DNA of 64,000 nucleotides, taken from positions 868,001 to 932,000 of the forward strand of contig NZ_CP081943.1 of assembly GCF_020423045.1 (NCBI RefSeq), in the 5' to 3' direction. Shown here piece after piece: positions 8,169-17,520 of the stretch; within the stretch, counting starts at the first letter, position 1, and each line of letters starts with the position of its first letter. Below the pieces are notes generated by a model. The model ran no database searches. It was not told where the DNA came from and worked only from the letters and a program-made list of their open reading frames with translations. The stretch is from Pseudomonas sp. MM213 (lineage in GTDB: Bacteria; Pseudomonadota; Gammaproteobacteria; Pseudomonadales; Pseudomonadaceae). Both the position numbers and the translations under genes were made by a program.

Positions 8169-10061
8169 TCAGCGTTTCGCGGTCTGGTTATCCCAGCTCG
8201 GAATCTTGAACACCCAGAACGACCCGCCCTGAGCCACCGGTTTGGTCAGCTCGGCCATGTCGCCGCCCCACAACGGCACCGCGCCGCCATAGCCGACGGT
8301 CACGCCGATGTACTGCTCGCCGTCCTGTTCCCAGGTGATCGGCGGCGAGACGATGCCGCTGCCGGTCTGGAACTTCCACAGCTCCTTGCCGGTTTTGGCG
8401 TCGAAGGCCTTGAAGAAACCGTCGCCGGTGCCGGTGAACACCAGGTTGCCCTTTGTCGCCAGCACGCCGGCCCACAACGGCAAGTGTTCCTTGTGCTCCC
8501 ACACCACTTTGCCCGTAGTCGGGTTCATCGCCCGCAAGGTGCCGACGTGATCGTCGTACATGCGCTTGATGCGGAAACCCATGCCCAGATAGGCCGAGCC
8601 TTTCTTGTAGTTGACCTCTTCGGTCCAGTATTCCTCTTTCCATTGGTTGCCCGGAATGTAGAACAGGCCGGTGTCCTGGCTGTAGGCCATCGGGTTCCAG
8701 TTCTTGCCACCGAGGAACGGCGGCGAAACCTCCACCGGTTTGCCCTTGGTTTCCCCCGGCAGCGGCTTGGCCGGACGCTGGCCTTCATTCTCGACCGGCC
8801 GCCCGGTCTTCAGGTCGATGTGGCTGGCCCAGGTGATGTTGTCTACGAAGGGGAAGGCGTTCTGCAATTTGCCGTTGTTGCGGTCGACCACGTAGAAGAA
8901 ACCGTTGCGGTCCGCATGGCCGGTGGCCTTGACCGTTTTGCCGTCCTTGTCCTTGTAGTCGAACAGCACCAGCTCGTTGTTGCCGGAGAAATCCCAGGCA
9001 TCGTTCGGGGTGTGTTGGTAGAACCATTTCACCTCGCCAGTGCTCGGATCGACGCCGACCTGGCCCGAGGTGTAGAGGCTGTCGTAATCGTGCGGGTTGC
9101 CGTCCTTGGAGGTGCGCGCCCAGGTGTTCCACGGGCCAGGGTTGCCGGCGCCGACAATGATGGTGTTGGTTTCCGCGTCGAAACTGGCGCTCTGCCAAGG
9201 GGCGCCGCCGCCGTGGCTCCAGGCTTCGACCTTGCCGGTTTCAGTGGTTGGATCGTTCGGCCAGGACGGCGCCTTGACGTCACCGGTCGGCGTACTGTCC
9301 TTGCCGTTCAAGCGGCCCATGTGGCCTTCGACGAAAGGTCGCATCCACACTTCTTCGCCGGTGTCCGGGTCGCGGGCATAGAGTTGCCCGACCACACCGA
9401 ACTCATCGCCGGAACTGCCATGGATCAACAGCACCTTGCCGCTGGTCTTGTCTTTGATCAGCACCGGGGCGCCGGTCATGGTGTAACCGGCGGCGTGGTC
9501 GCCGAATTTCTTGTTCCAGACCACTTTGCCGGTGTTCTTGTCCAGCGCGATCAGCCGCGCGTCGAGGGTGCCGAAGTAGATTTTGTCGCCATAAATCGCC
9601 GCGCCACGGTTGACCACATCGCAGCACGGACGAATGTTGTCCGGCAAGCGATGGTTGTAGGTCCACAGGCGCTTGCCGGTCTTGGCGTCGAGGGCAAATA
9701 CCCGCGAGTACGAACCGGTGACGTACACCACGCCGTCACTGACGATGGCTTGCGATTCCTGACCGCGCTGCTTCTCGTCGCCGAAGGAGTAGGACCAGGC
9801 CGGCGTCAACTTGAACACGTTCTTGTCATTGACCTGGGCCAAAGGGCTCCAGCGCTGGGCGTTGGTGCCCATGCCGTATTGCAGAACGTCCTTGGTGGTC
9901 AGGTGATCCTTGGCAATGTCTTCCCAGCTCACGTTGTGCGTCGGTGTGGCAGGCGCGGTTGCAGCTTGGCTGGCAGCGCTCAGGGACAGGCTGCTCACCA
10001 GCAAAAAGGCTTGCACGGCGAGGGTCAAAGGGGAAAGGGCGGGTAGCGATCTTATTGTCAT
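8169..10061 (-). CDS. pedE: PQQ-dependent alcohol dehydrogenase, Ca-type (PedE/ExaA)
   Basis: A 630-aa periplasmic quinoprotein. The start at 10061 gives a signal peptide ending near SQA. An eight-bladed propeller of tryptophan-docking motifs follows. The adjacent cysteines C146-C147 form the vicinal disulfide. Metal and catalytic residues are E220, N307 and D357. Two residues after D357 stands S359 (WDFSG), where lanthanide enzymes have Asp, so this is the calcium-dependent member of the pair. It oxidises ethanol and other primary alcohols, passing electrons to cytochrome c (pedF, divergently transcribed). Confidence 0.95.
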   Translation of the reverse strand: MTIRSLPALSPLTLAVQAFLLVSSLSLSAASQAATAPATPTHNVSWEDIAKDHLTTKDVLQYGMGTNAQRWSPLAQVNDKNVFKLTPAWSYSFGDEKQRGQESQAIVSDGVVYVTGSYSRVFALDAKTGKRLWTYNHRLPDNIRPCCDVVNRGAAIYGDKIYFGTLDARLIALDKNTGKVVWNKKFGDHAAGYTMTGAPVLIKDKTSGKVLLIHGSSGDEFGVVGQLYARDPDTGEEVWMRPFVEGHMGRLNGKDSTPTGDVKAPSWPNDPTTETGKVEAWSHGGGAPWQSASFDAETNTIIVGAGNPGPWNTWARTSKDGNPHDYDSLYTSGQVGVDPSTGEVKWFYQHTPNDAWDFSGNNELVLFDYKDKDGKTVKATGHADRNGFFYVVDRNNGKLQNAFPFVDNITWASHIDLKTGRPVENEGQRPAKPLPGETKGKPVEVSPPFLGGKNWNPMAYSQDTGLFYIPGNQWKEEYWTEEVNYKKGSAYLGMGFRIKRMYDDHVGTLRAMNPTTGKVVWEHKEHLPLWAGVLATKGNLVFTGTGDGFFKAFDAKTGKELWKFQTGSGIVSPPITWEQDGEQYIGVTVGYGGAVPLWGGDMAELTKPVAQGGSFWVFKIPSWDNQTAKR

Positions 10062-10147
10062 GGTTGCAGTTCCCAGTGGAGGTTTTGGCCTGCACAGGGT
10101 GGTGCGTCCGACGGGGTGGCGAATACGGAAAAAGTCCCGCTGTTGCC

Positions 10148-10160
10148 GGGAAAATTTCCC
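10148..10160. promoter_or_regulatory. Palindrome GGGAAAATTTCCC upstream of pedE
   Basis: Palindromic 13-mer in the pedE-pedF divergent region, about 90 bp upstream of the pedE start. The identical 13-mer sits 32 bp before pedH (13579-13591). Candidate operator for a shared regulator such as PedR2. Confidence 0.5.
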
Positions 10161-10196
10161 AGGCGGCACCTGATTTGGATGTGCGTCGCAAGCCCT

Positions 10197-10209
10197 ACTA
10201 CCAAGGTAC
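10197..10209. promoter_or_regulatory. ped box 3 between pedE and pedF
   Basis: Read on the minus strand it is AGTACC-TTG-GTAGTA, the same arms as boxes 1 and 2. It lies about 107 bp from pedF and 136 bp from pedE. Confidence 0.5.
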
Positions 10210-10315
10210 TGGGTGGCGGCCACCAAAGCAGCATGGGGCTTGTGCGAAGTGATTCCTAAGATGGCTGCCATAGCCTCTGTAAAGAGGTTTTGCGTGCAAT
10301 CCTGAGGGCATAACA

Positions 10316-10777
10316 ATGACAACAAAACGCAACGCCTTGCTCGTTGCCGGCCTGCTGGCCGGCTTCATCAGTGCAGGTTCGGTCTGGGCTCACGGCAATG
10401 TCGTGCCACAAGCCGTCGAAACCCAGGGACTGACCCCGATCAAGGACGCCGGCGTGCAACTCGATGGCGATGGATGGGCGGCGGTGAACCCTTACCGCAC
10501 TTCCCCGGAACACGATAAGGCCGTCGAGATCGGTTCATCGGCCTACAACCAGAACTGCGCGGCCTGTCATGGCCTGGAAGCCAAGTCCGGCGGCATCGCG
10601 CCTGATTTGCGCATGCTCGATGTCGGTGAGGCCGGTGATGAATGGTTCGTCGAACGGGTGCGCCATGGCGCGGTGCGTGACGGCCGGGTGTACATGCCGA
10701 AAATGTCGGATTACCTGAGCCAGGAAGCCCTGTGGGCGGTGCGCACTTACCTGGACAGCGTCCGCGTCGAGGAGTAA
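10316..10777 (+). CDS. pedF: Cytochrome c550-type electron acceptor (PedF/ExaB-like)
   Basis: A 153-aa exported class I c-type cytochrome. It has a signal peptide ending at VWA-H and a haem-binding motif CAACH at residues 81-85. Candidate Met axial ligands are M127/M130 (YMPKM). It is divergent from pedE and heads a plus-strand operon with the binding protein, SoxYZ-like carrier and metallohydrolase genes. In the ped/exa systems this cytochrome takes electrons from the quinoprotein alcohol dehydrogenase to the terminal oxidase. A small CCTCT-GTAA-AGAGG hairpin (10274-10287) precedes the Shine-Dalgarno. Confidence 0.92.
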   Translation: MTTKRNALLVAGLLAGFISAGSVWAHGNVVPQAVETQGLTPIKDAGVQLDGDGWAAVNPYRTSPEHDKAVEIGSSAYNQNCAACHGLEAKSGGIAPDLRMLDVGEAGDEWFVERVRHGAVRDGRVYMPKMSDYLSQEALWAVRTYLDSVRVEE

Positions 10778-10780
10778 TGC

Positions 10781-11659
10781 ATGCGCCTGCTCGCGGTGTT
10801 GATCAGCGCTGTGTTGCTGTGCTGCCAGACGGTGCAGGCGCAGGTCCGCAGCTATGACGAAATGATCGCTGCCGGGGAGCTGAAAGTGGCGGTCTACAAA
10901 AACTTCGCCCCCTACAGTTTCGACGACGCCGGCCAACCCCGTGGCGTCGATGTCGACCTCGCCGAGGCGCTGGCCAAAGCGCTTGGCGTGCGCCTGACGC
11001 TGATCTGGGCGCCCGCCGGCGAGAAGCTCGACGACGACCTGCGCGACTACATCTGGCGCGCCAGTCCGTTGCACGATCTGCAACTGGCCGACCTGATGAT
11101 GCGCGTGCCCTATGACCAGGATTACGCACGCAAACGCAACGAACTGGGCGAACTGGAAAACAGCCATGTGGTGATGTTCGGTCCGTATCAGAACGAACAA
11201 TGGCAAGTCGCCTACGACCGTCGTCGGCTGGAATCGGTGGCCAGCGTCGCCGTGTTCGAGCATCACCCGATCGGCGTCGAGGTCGACAGTGTGCCGTCGT
11301 TCTACCTGACCTCGGTGTTCAACGGCATGCTCGCCGGCAAAACCCATCACTACCCCGGCGTGCCCCAGGCATTCGCAGCGATGAAGGCAGGTGAAGTCGA
11401 CGCGGTCATGGCCATGCGCGGCGAGATCGACTGGCAGGTTCATGAAGCCGCCGACCCGCAAGTGGCGCTGGCGGAAAACGCCTACCCGAATATGGGCAAG
11501 CAACTCTGGGAGATCGGCATGGCCGTGCACGAGAGCAACCGACAATTGGCCTATGCCGTGGAAGAGGCGCTGGAAGCCATGATCCGCGAGGGTTCGGTGA
11601 AAGCCATTTATGCCCGTTATGGCCTGCGCTATGACGTCCCGGAGATGTATCAACAGTGA
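10781..11659 (+). CDS. Quinoprotein dehydrogenase-associated periplasmic binding protein (MoxJ-like)
   Basis: A 292-aa SBP_bac_3-type solute-binding fold with a signal peptide (start 10781, four bases after the pedF stop codon). Typical family features are ELKVAVYKNFAPYSF near the N-terminus, VDLAEALAKAL, and the C-terminal VDAVMAMRGEIDW. The family is the MoxJ-related binding protein found beside PQQ dehydrogenases. In methanol dehydrogenase systems MoxJ/XoxJ is thought to help mature the enzyme, possibly with PQQ or metal insertion. The next gene's GTG overlaps its TGA. Confidence 0.88.
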   Translation: MRLLAVLISAVLLCCQTVQAQVRSYDEMIAAGELKVAVYKNFAPYSFDDAGQPRGVDVDLAEALAKALGVRLTLIWAPAGEKLDDDLRDYIWRASPLHDLQLADLMMRVPYDQDYARKRNELGELENSHVVMFGPYQNEQWQVAYDRRRLESVASVAVFEHHPIGVEVDSVPSFYLTSVFNGMLAGKTHHYPGVPQAFAAMKAGEVDAVMAMRGEIDWQVHEAADPQVALAENAYPNMGKQLWEIGMAVHESNRQLAYAVEEALEAMIREGSVKAIYARYGLRYDVPEMYQQ

Positions 11660-12417
11660 ACTGGCGCACGTGTGGTCTGTTGGCCTGTTGGCTACCCTTG
11701 GCCGCGCACGCGGCAGATATCCCACCGGGCAAAGACCCGGTGCCGTCGGTGATGTGGGCCTTCTATCACAAGCAGATGCTTGGCGACGCGCCGTTCGTGT
11801 TTGATGAGCGGGTCAAGCTGCTGGCGCCGCCGTTCGCCGAAGACGCCCGGCAAGTGCCGCTGGAAATCGACGCCCGAGGGTTCAAGGGCGAGGTGGTGAA
11901 AATCCTCGCCTGGGCCGAGCTCAATCCTTTGCCGAAAATTGTCGATTTCCAGCCGCTGGATCGGGTGTTGCCCTGGCTGTCGATCCGCATTCGTGTCGAA
12001 CAAGCCACGCCGCTGCGCGCGGCCGTCCTGACTCGCGACGGTGTGTGGCATGTCGGCTCGACCCTGATCGATGCGGCGGGCGGTGGATGCACGGCGCCGA
12101 GCGTGGTGCGCACCCAGCCGGGCTGGGAAGAGCACATCGGCGAAGTGCTTGGCGGACGTTATCCCCGTGGCGAGTTCAGCCGCTTGCGTTTGCAGGTGGC
12201 GCACCCGATGGATAACGGCATGGTCGGCGGTATCCCGGAATTTTTCATCAACCATGCCGAGCTGCGGGATCAGAACGATCAAGTGCTGGCCCGCCTCGAA
12301 CTGTTTCCCGCCGTCAGCGAAAACCCCAACCTGGCCTTCGACATCGAAGGGGCAGGGCAGACGCGCCTGTTGCTGCGCGACAACAGCGGCAACGAATTTG
12401 ATGCGGCCATACCCTGA
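11656..12417 (+). CDS. Quinoprotein dehydrogenase-associated SoxYZ-like carrier
   Basis: A 253-aa exported protein starting at a GTG that overlaps the preceding TGA. Residues about 30-150 resemble SoxY and end in GGGCTAP with C145, the position of the swinging-arm cysteine of SoxY. The C-terminal part resembles SoxZ (HPMDNGMVGGIPEFFINHAEL), so this is a natural SoxY-SoxZ fusion. No other sulfur-oxidation genes are present. It is encoded with a metallohydrolase of the quinoprotein relay group; the chemistry carried on the cysteine is unknown. Confidence 0.88.
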   Translation: MNWRTCGLLACWLPLAAHAADIPPGKDPVPSVMWAFYHKQMLGDAPFVFDERVKLLAPPFAEDARQVPLEIDARGFKGEVVKILAWAELNPLPKIVDFQPLDRVLPWLSIRIRVEQATPLRAAVLTRDGVWHVGSTLIDAAGGGCTAPSVVRTQPGWEEHIGEVLGGRYPRGEFSRLRLQVAHPMDNGMVGGIPEFFINHAELRDQNDQVLARLELFPAVSENPNLAFDIEGAGQTRLLLRDNSGNEFDAAIP

Positions 12418-12433
12418 CTCAAAGGAGCGCGTG

Positions 12434-13375
12434 ATGCGCTGGATGCTGCTGTTGTTCATTAGCCTGAGCCTTCCGGCGTTGGCCGAACTCGACTATTCAC
12501 TCAAGCCCCGGCAGATCGCCGCCGACACCTGGCTGCTGGAAGGCAGCACCGACAATTTTGCCAAGGCCAACGGCGGCAACATCGTCAACACCGCCTTCAT
12601 CGTCACCGAACGCGGGGTGGTGGTGATCGACACCGGGCCGTCCAGGCGATACGGCGAAGCGATGCGCAAAGCCATTGCCGCGACCACCGACAAACCGGTG
12701 ATCCAGGTGTTGCTGACCCATCATCATCCCGATCATGTGCTGGGCAATCAGGCCTTCAGCGATGTGCCGATTGGCGCGCTCGCGGGCACCTGCGAGTTGT
12801 TGAAGCAGCAGGGTGACGCCATGGCCGAGAACATGTATCGGCTGGTGGGCGACTGGATGCGGGGCACCGAAGTGGTGTTGCCGACCGAGACGCTGACGCC
12901 CGGCGTGCGAAATTTTGGGGATCACGATCTGCGCCTGCTGAGCCTGGGTGGGCATACCGGCGCGGATCTGGCTATTCTCGACCAGCAAACCGGCGTGCTG
13001 TTTGCCGGGGATCTGGTGTTTTACCAGCGGGCGCTGACCACGCCCAACAGTCCGGGGTTGTCGGTGTGGCTGGCGGACATCGCCACGCTTCAGGGGTTGG
13101 CGTGGACGCTTATTATCCCCGGTCACGGCCCGATCTCCACGGATGCAAAACCGTTCGAGCAAATGCGTGACTACCTTGGCTGGCTCGACCAGTTGATGCG
13201 CGAGGGTGCGGCCAACGGCAGCGACATGGCCGAGATGATCCGCAGCCCGATTCCCGAACGCTTCGCCGGGATCAGCCTGAGTCGCTACGAACTGATCCGC
13301 AGCGTCAGCCATCTCTATCCGCGCTACGAGCGCACACAAATGAAACGCGTTGACTCCACCACCAACCAACGCTGA
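12434..13375 (+). CDS. Quinoprotein relay system zinc metallohydrolase (MBL fold)
   Basis: A 313-aa exported metallo-beta-lactamase-fold protein. The ATG at 12434 follows AAAGGAG and opens on a signal peptide ending at ALA. Zinc ligands are HHHPDH at residues 96-101; later metal-binding segments are GGHTGAD, FAGDLVF and IPGHGP. It is close to SoxH-type hydrolases and belongs to the group co-occurring with SoxYZ-like carriers next to PQQ enzymes, so its substrate may be a thioester or persulfide on C145 of the carrier. The function is untested as far as I know. Confidence 0.88.
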   Translation: MRWMLLLFISLSLPALAELDYSLKPRQIAADTWLLEGSTDNFAKANGGNIVNTAFIVTERGVVVIDTGPSRRYGEAMRKAIAATTDKPVIQVLLTHHHPDHVLGNQAFSDVPIGALAGTCELLKQQGDAMAENMYRLVGDWMRGTEVVLPTETLTPGVRNFGDHDLRLLSLGGHTGADLAILDQQTGVLFAGDLVFYQRALTTPNSPGLSVWLADIATLQGLAWTLIIPGHGPISTDAKPFEQMRDYLGWLDQLMREGAANGSDMAEMIRSPIPERFAGISLSRYELIRSVSHLYPRYERTQMKRVDSTTNQR

Positions 13376-13381
13376 TCCATT

Positions 13382-13467
13382 GTGGGAGCGAGCCTGCTCG
13401 CGATAGCGGTCTGTCTGTCACATTGATGCTGAATGTGCTGCGCCTTCGCGAGCAGGCTCGCTCCCAC
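13382..13467. repeat. REPIN (GTGGGAGCGAGC class)
   Basis: Arms GTGGGAGCGAGCCTGCTCGCG and its complement, between the metallohydrolase and the pedH promoter. Confidence 0.9.
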
Positions 13468-13576
13468 AGGGGATGTGTGTTGGTCAATAACACCCGACCC
13501 TGTACTAAGGAACTAGCAATCTCAGCACTGCGGGCAATTGTTGCAAGGGCGGCGGCGCCCAAGAATCTGCACCAGA

Positions 13577-13594
13577 CCGGGAAAATTTCCCGGG
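13577..13594. promoter_or_regulatory. Palindrome CCGGGAAAATTTCCCGGG upstream of pedH
   Basis: A near-perfect 18-bp palindrome (only the central A:A breaks symmetry) 29 bp from the pedH start. It is followed directly by TATAAC, a possible -10 element, so a bound protein would overlap the promoter. Its 13-bp core equals the pedE site at 10148-10160. A weak ped-box-like sequence, TGTACTAAGGAACTA, is at 13501-13515. Confidence 0.55.
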
Positions 13595-13622
13595 TATAAC
13601 AATAACCGCAGAGGCAGCCGTC

Positions 13623-15398
13623 ATGACCCAACCCGCACGTCGCCAACCCTTCGTCTTGAGCCTGTTGCTCAGTGCCATGCTGTTGTCCGGCACCGCATTG
13701 GCCGCCGTCACTGACCAGGACATTCTCCAGGACCCCAAGAACCCGGAGCAGGTCGTCACCAACGGTCTGGGCGTCCAGGGTCAGCGCTACAGCCCGCTCG
13801 ACACCCTCAACGTCAACAACGTGAAGGACTTGCGGCCGGTCTGGGCCTTCTCCTTCGGCGGCGAAAAACAACGCGGTCAGCAAGCGCAACCGATGATCAA
13901 GGACGGCGTGATGTACATGACCGGCTCCTACTCGCGGGTGTTTGCGGTGGATGCGCGCACCGGCAAGAAACTCTGGCAATACGATGCGCGTCTGCCCGAT
14001 GACATCCGCCCGTGCTGTGACGTGATCAACCGGGGCGTGGCGCTGTATGGCGACCTGGTGATTTTCGGCACCCTCGACGCCAAGCTCGTGGCCCTGAACA
14101 AAGACACCGGCAAAGTGGTGTGGAGCAAGAAGGTCGCCGACCACAAGGAAGGTTATTCGATCAGTGCCGCGCCGCTGGTGATCAACGGCAAACTGATTAC
14201 CGGCGTGGCGGGTGGCGAGTTCGGCGTGGTCGGCAAGATCGAAGCCTACGACCCGAAAAACGGTGATCTGTTGTGGACCCGGCCCACCGTCGAGGGCCAC
14301 ATGGGCTATGTCTACAAGGACGGCAAAGCGGTAGAGAACGGCATCTCCGGTGGCGAAGCAGGTAAGACCTGGCCCGGCGATCTGTGGAAAACCGGCGGCG
14401 CCGCCCCTTGGCTCGGCGGCTACTACGACCCGGAAACCAATCTGCTGCTGTTCGGCACCGGCAACCCGGCGCCGTGGAACTCGCACCTGCGCCCTGGCGA
14501 CAACCTTTACTCGTCGTCACGCCTGGCGCTGAACCCCGACGACGGCACCATCAAGTGGCACTTCCAGAGCACGCCCCACGACGGTTGGGACTATGACGGC
14601 GTGAACGAACTGGTGTCGTTCAACTACAGCGAAGGCGGCAAAGAAATCAAAGCCGCCGCGACCGCAGACCGTAACGGTTTCTTCTACGTGCTGGACCGCA
14701 CCAACGGCAAGTTCATTCGCGGCTTCCCCTTCGTCGACAAGATCACCTGGGCCACCGGCCTCGATAAACAAGGCCGGCCGATCTACAACGAAGCCAGCCG
14801 TCCCGGCGCACCGGGCACCGAAGCCAAGGGCAGTTCGGTGTTCGTCGCCCCGGCGTTCCTCGGCGCGAAAAACTGGATGCCGATGGCCTACAACAAGGAC
14901 ACCGGGTTGTTCTACGTACCGTCCAACGAGTGGGGCATGGACATCTGGAACGAAGGCATCGCCTACAAGAAAGGCGCGGCGTTCCTCGGTGCTGGTTTCA
15001 CCATCAAGCCCTTGAACGAAGACTACATCGGCGTGCTGCGCGCCATCGACCCGAAAACCGGCAAGGAAGTCTGGCGTCACAAGAACTTCGCGCCGCTGTG
15101 GGGCGGGGTGCTGACCACTAAAGGCAACCTGGTGTTCACCGGCACGCCGGAAGGTTTTCTCCAGGCATTCAATGCCAAGACCGGCGAGAAAGTCTGGGAA
15201 TTCCAGACTGGCTCCGGCGTACTTGGCTCGCCCGTGACTTGGGAAATGGATGGCGAGCAGTACGTCTCGGTGCTGTCCGGTTGGGGCGGCGCGGTGCCGC
15301 TGTGGGGCGGTGAAGTGGCCAAGCGCGTGAAGGACTTCAACCAGGGCGGCATGCTCTGGACCTTCAAGTTGCCGAAAGACCTGGTGGCCAAGCACTAA
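13623..15398 (+). CDS. pedH: PQQ-dependent alcohol dehydrogenase, lanthanide-type (PedH/ExaF)
   Basis: A 591-aa periplasmic quinoprotein with a signal peptide ending near ALA. It has the vicinal disulfide C131-C132, and metal and catalytic residues E199 (GGEF), N281 (GTGNPAP), D323 and D325 (WDYDG). The second Asp, two residues after the catalytic one, is the established mark of lanthanide-dependent PQQ dehydrogenases. In P. putida PedH is used when La, Ce, Pr, Nd or Sm are present. It is paralogous to pedE here. It is transcribed alone between a palindromic operator candidate and a REPIN. Confidence 0.95.
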   Translation: MTQPARRQPFVLSLLLSAMLLSGTALAAVTDQDILQDPKNPEQVVTNGLGVQGQRYSPLDTLNVNNVKDLRPVWAFSFGGEKQRGQQAQPMIKDGVMYMTGSYSRVFAVDARTGKKLWQYDARLPDDIRPCCDVINRGVALYGDLVIFGTLDAKLVALNKDTGKVVWSKKVADHKEGYSISAAPLVINGKLITGVAGGEFGVVGKIEAYDPKNGDLLWTRPTVEGHMGYVYKDGKAVENGISGGEAGKTWPGDLWKTGGAAPWLGGYYDPETNLLLFGTGNPAPWNSHLRPGDNLYSSSRLALNPDDGTIKWHFQSTPHDGWDYDGVNELVSFNYSEGGKEIKAAATADRNGFFYVLDRTNGKFIRGFPFVDKITWATGLDKQGRPIYNEASRPGAPGTEAKGSSVFVAPAFLGAKNWMPMAYNKDTGLFYVPSNEWGMDIWNEGIAYKKGAAFLGAGFTIKPLNEDYIGVLRAIDPKTGKEVWRHKNFAPLWGGVLTTKGNLVFTGTPEGFLQAFNAKTGEKVWEFQTGSGVLGSPVTWEMDGEQYVSVLSGWGGAVPLWGGEVAKRVKDFNQGGMLWTFKLPKDLVAKH

Positions 15399-15414
15399 CT
15401 CCGCCACACCCCCT

Positions 15415-15512
15415 GTAGGAGCGAGCTTGCTCGCGATGAACCTGAGGCCGACGCGGGGCACCAGACACCCCGCGTTATCGTTGACGACCATCGCGAGCAA
15501 GCTCGCTCCTAC
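15415..15512. repeat. REPIN (GTAGGAGCGAGC class)
   Basis: Inverted arms GTAGGAGCGAGCTTGCTCGC and its complement, between pedH and the aldehyde dehydrogenase promoter. A half ped box (CTACTACCAAATAAC) follows at 15530-15544. Confidence 0.9.
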
Positions 15513-15649
15513 AGGGGAATGCGTGAAACCTACTACCAAATAACGAGAGCCCCCCCTGCCAACGGCGCATTCGTCTGGCACGCGGGGCTCTCTACTATCG
15601 GTTCATCGCCTGTTTGCCCGACAGGCATCGACCCAGACAGAGGCCCATC

Positions 15650-17170
15650 ATGATCTACGCACAACCCGGAACACCCGGCGCCGTCGTTTCCTTCAAACCG
15701 CGCTACGGCAACTTCATCGGCGGCGAGTTCGTCGCACCGGTCAACGGCGAGTACTTCACCAACACCTCGCCGGTAACCGGTGAAGTGATCGCCGAGTTCC
15801 CGCGCTCCAGCGCCGCCGACATCGAAAGGGCGCTCGACGCCGCCCACGCCGCTGCCGATGCCTGGGGCAAAACCTCGGCGCAGGACCGCTCGCTGGTGCT
15901 GCTGAAAATCGCCGATCGCATCGAACAAAACCTCGAAATCCTTGCCGTCACCGAAACCTGGGACAACGGCAAGGCCGTGCGCGAAACCCTCAACGCCGAC
16001 GTGCCGCTGGCCGCCGACCACTTCCGTTACTTCGCCGGTTGCATCCGCGCACAGGAAGGTGGCGCCGCCGAAATCAACGAGCTGACCACCGCCTATCATT
16101 TTCACGAGCCATTGGGCGTGGTCGGGCAGATCATCCCGTGGAACTTCCCGCTGCTGATGGCCGCGTGGAAACTCGCCCCGGCCCTGGCGGCCGGCAACTG
16201 CATCGTGCTCAAGCCTGCCGAGCAGACACCACTGTCGATCATGGTCTTCGCCGAACTGATCGCCGACTTGCTGCCGGCCGGCGTGCTCAACATCGTGCAA
16301 GGTTTCGGTCGCGAAGCCGGTGAGGCACTGGCCACCAGCAAGCGCATCGCCAAGATCGCCTTCACCGGCTCCACCCCAGTGGGCGCGCACATCATGCATT
16401 GCGCCGCCGAAAACATTATTCCGAGCACCGTCGAACTGGGCGGCAAGTCGCCGAACATCTTCTTCGAAGACATCATGAACGCCGAGCCACAGTTCATCGA
16501 GAAAGCCGCCGAAGGCCTGGTGCTCGCCTTCTTCAACCAGGGCGAAGTCTGCACCTGCCCGTCGCGTGCGCTGGTGCAAGAGTCGATCTACGAACCGTTC
16601 ATGGCCGAGGTGATGAAGAAGATCGTCAAGATCAAACGCGGCAACCCGCTGGACACCGACACCATGGTCGGCGCCCAGGCGTCCGAGCAGCAATACGACA
16701 AGATTCTCTCGTACCTGAAAATTGCCCAGGAGGAGGGCGCCGAGCTGCTCACCGGTGGTGCGGCGGAACGTCTTGAAGGCGACTTGTCGAGCGGCTATTA
16801 CATCCAGCCGACCTTGCTCAAGGGCCACAACAAGATGCGCGTGTTCCAGGAAGAAATCTTCGGCCCGGTGGTGGGCATCACCACGTTCAAAGACGAAGCC
16901 GAAGCCCTGGCGATTGCCAACGACAGCGAGTTCGGCCTCGGTGCCGGCCTGTGGACCCGCGACATCAACCGCGCGTACCGCATGGGCCGGGCGATCAAGG
17001 CCGGTCGCGTCTGGACCAACTGCTACCACCTGTACCCGGCGCATGCCGCGTTCGGTGGCTACAAGAAGTCCGGTGTCGGCCGTGAGAACCACAAGATGAT
17101 GCTCGACCATTATCAGCAGACCAAAAACCTGCTGGTGAGCTACGACATCAATCCGCTGGGGTTCTTCTAA
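15650..17170 (+). CDS. pedI: NAD-dependent acetaldehyde/aldehyde dehydrogenase (PedI/ExaC, AldB-like)
   Basis: A 506-aa ALDH superfamily enzyme. The start at 15650 gives the usual MIYAQPG N-terminus. Catalytic residues are E262 (ELGGKSPN) and C301 ([11 protein letters not shown]); the NAD-binding FTGST motif lies at 238-242. It converts the aldehyde made by PedE or PedH to the acid in the cytoplasm, as ExaC does in P. aeruginosa. It lies directly between pedH and pqqA, the same order as exaC-pqqA in P. aeruginosa. Confidence 0.93.
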   Translation: MIYAQPGTPGAVVSFKPRYGNFIGGEFVAPVNGEYFTNTSPVTGEVIAEFPRSSAADIERALDAAHAAADAWGKTSAQDRSLVLLKIADRIEQNLEILAVTETWDNGKAVRETLNADVPLAADHFRYFAGCIRAQEGGAAEINELTTAYHFHEPLGVVGQIIPWNFPLLMAAWKLAPALAAGNCIVLKPAEQTPLSIMVFAELIADLLPAGVLNIVQGFGREAGEALATSKRIAKIAFTGSTPVGAHIMHCAAENIIPSTVELGGKSPNIFFEDIMNAEPQFIEKAAEGLVLAFFNQGEVCTCPSRALVQESIYEPFMAEVMKKIVKIKRGNPLDTDTMVGAQASEQQYDKILSYLKIAQEEGAELLTGGAAERLEGDLSSGYYIQPTLLKGHNKMRVFQEEIFGPVVGITTFKDEAEALAIANDSEFGLGAGLWTRDINRAYRMGRAIKAGRVWTNCYHLYPAHAAFGGYKKSGVGRENHKMMLDHYQQTKNLLVSYDINPLGFF

Positions 17171-17195
17171 CCTCGCGCGAAACCGTGTGATGGCT

Positions 17196-17257
17196 TTCGC
17201 GGGCAAGCCTCGCTCCTACAGGTCAGGTGATCTGTAGGAGCGAGGCTTGCCCGCGAA
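17196..17257. repeat. REP doublet (GAGGCTTGCCCGCG class)
   Basis: TTCGCGGGCAAGCCTCGCTC and its complement with GTAGGAG ends facing inward, between the aldehyde dehydrogenase and pqqA. Confidence 0.9.
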
Positions 17258-17393
17258 TGGCCGTGTCTGACACCCCGAAACACCCCCTACCAACGCACCC
17301 CACAACCTCCTTCGAAAGTAGCATTCGGGCGCCTGCCGCCACGTGCATTAATGGCTTTACCGGAATCGTCCGGCACAAGAAGAGGAATGACCC

Positions 17394-17465
17394 ATGTGGA
17401 CTAAACCCGCGTTTACCGATCTGCGCATTGGCTTCGAAGTGACGATGTATTTCGCCAACCGCTGA
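17394..17465 (+). CDS. pqqA: Coenzyme PQQ precursor peptide PqqA
   Basis: A 23-aa ribosomal peptide, the substrate from which PQQ is built. The required Glu and Tyr are at E15 and Y19 with the conserved three-residue spacing ([11 protein letters not shown]). The N-terminal MWTKPAF is typical of pseudomonads. A purine-rich AGAGGAATGA region precedes the ATG. It is first gene of pqqABCDE. PqqE, with PqqD as chaperone, cross-links E15 to Y19. A weak ped-box half (CTACCAACGCAC) lies about 100 bp upstream at 17287-17298. Confidence 0.97.
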   Translation: MWTKPAFTDLRIGFEVTMYFANR

Positions 17466-17520
17466 TCGTCCACCCGGCCAGCCGCTGCGTTGGCCGGGCC
17501 TGCCTTCTGGAGCATCGCCC

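Noticed and set aside
8127-10046. 639-codon plus-strand frame, and a similar 557-codon minus-strand frame at 15533-17206
   Set aside because: Shadows of pedE and the aldehyde dehydrogenase; low-complexity His/Gly/Val-rich translations without family features.
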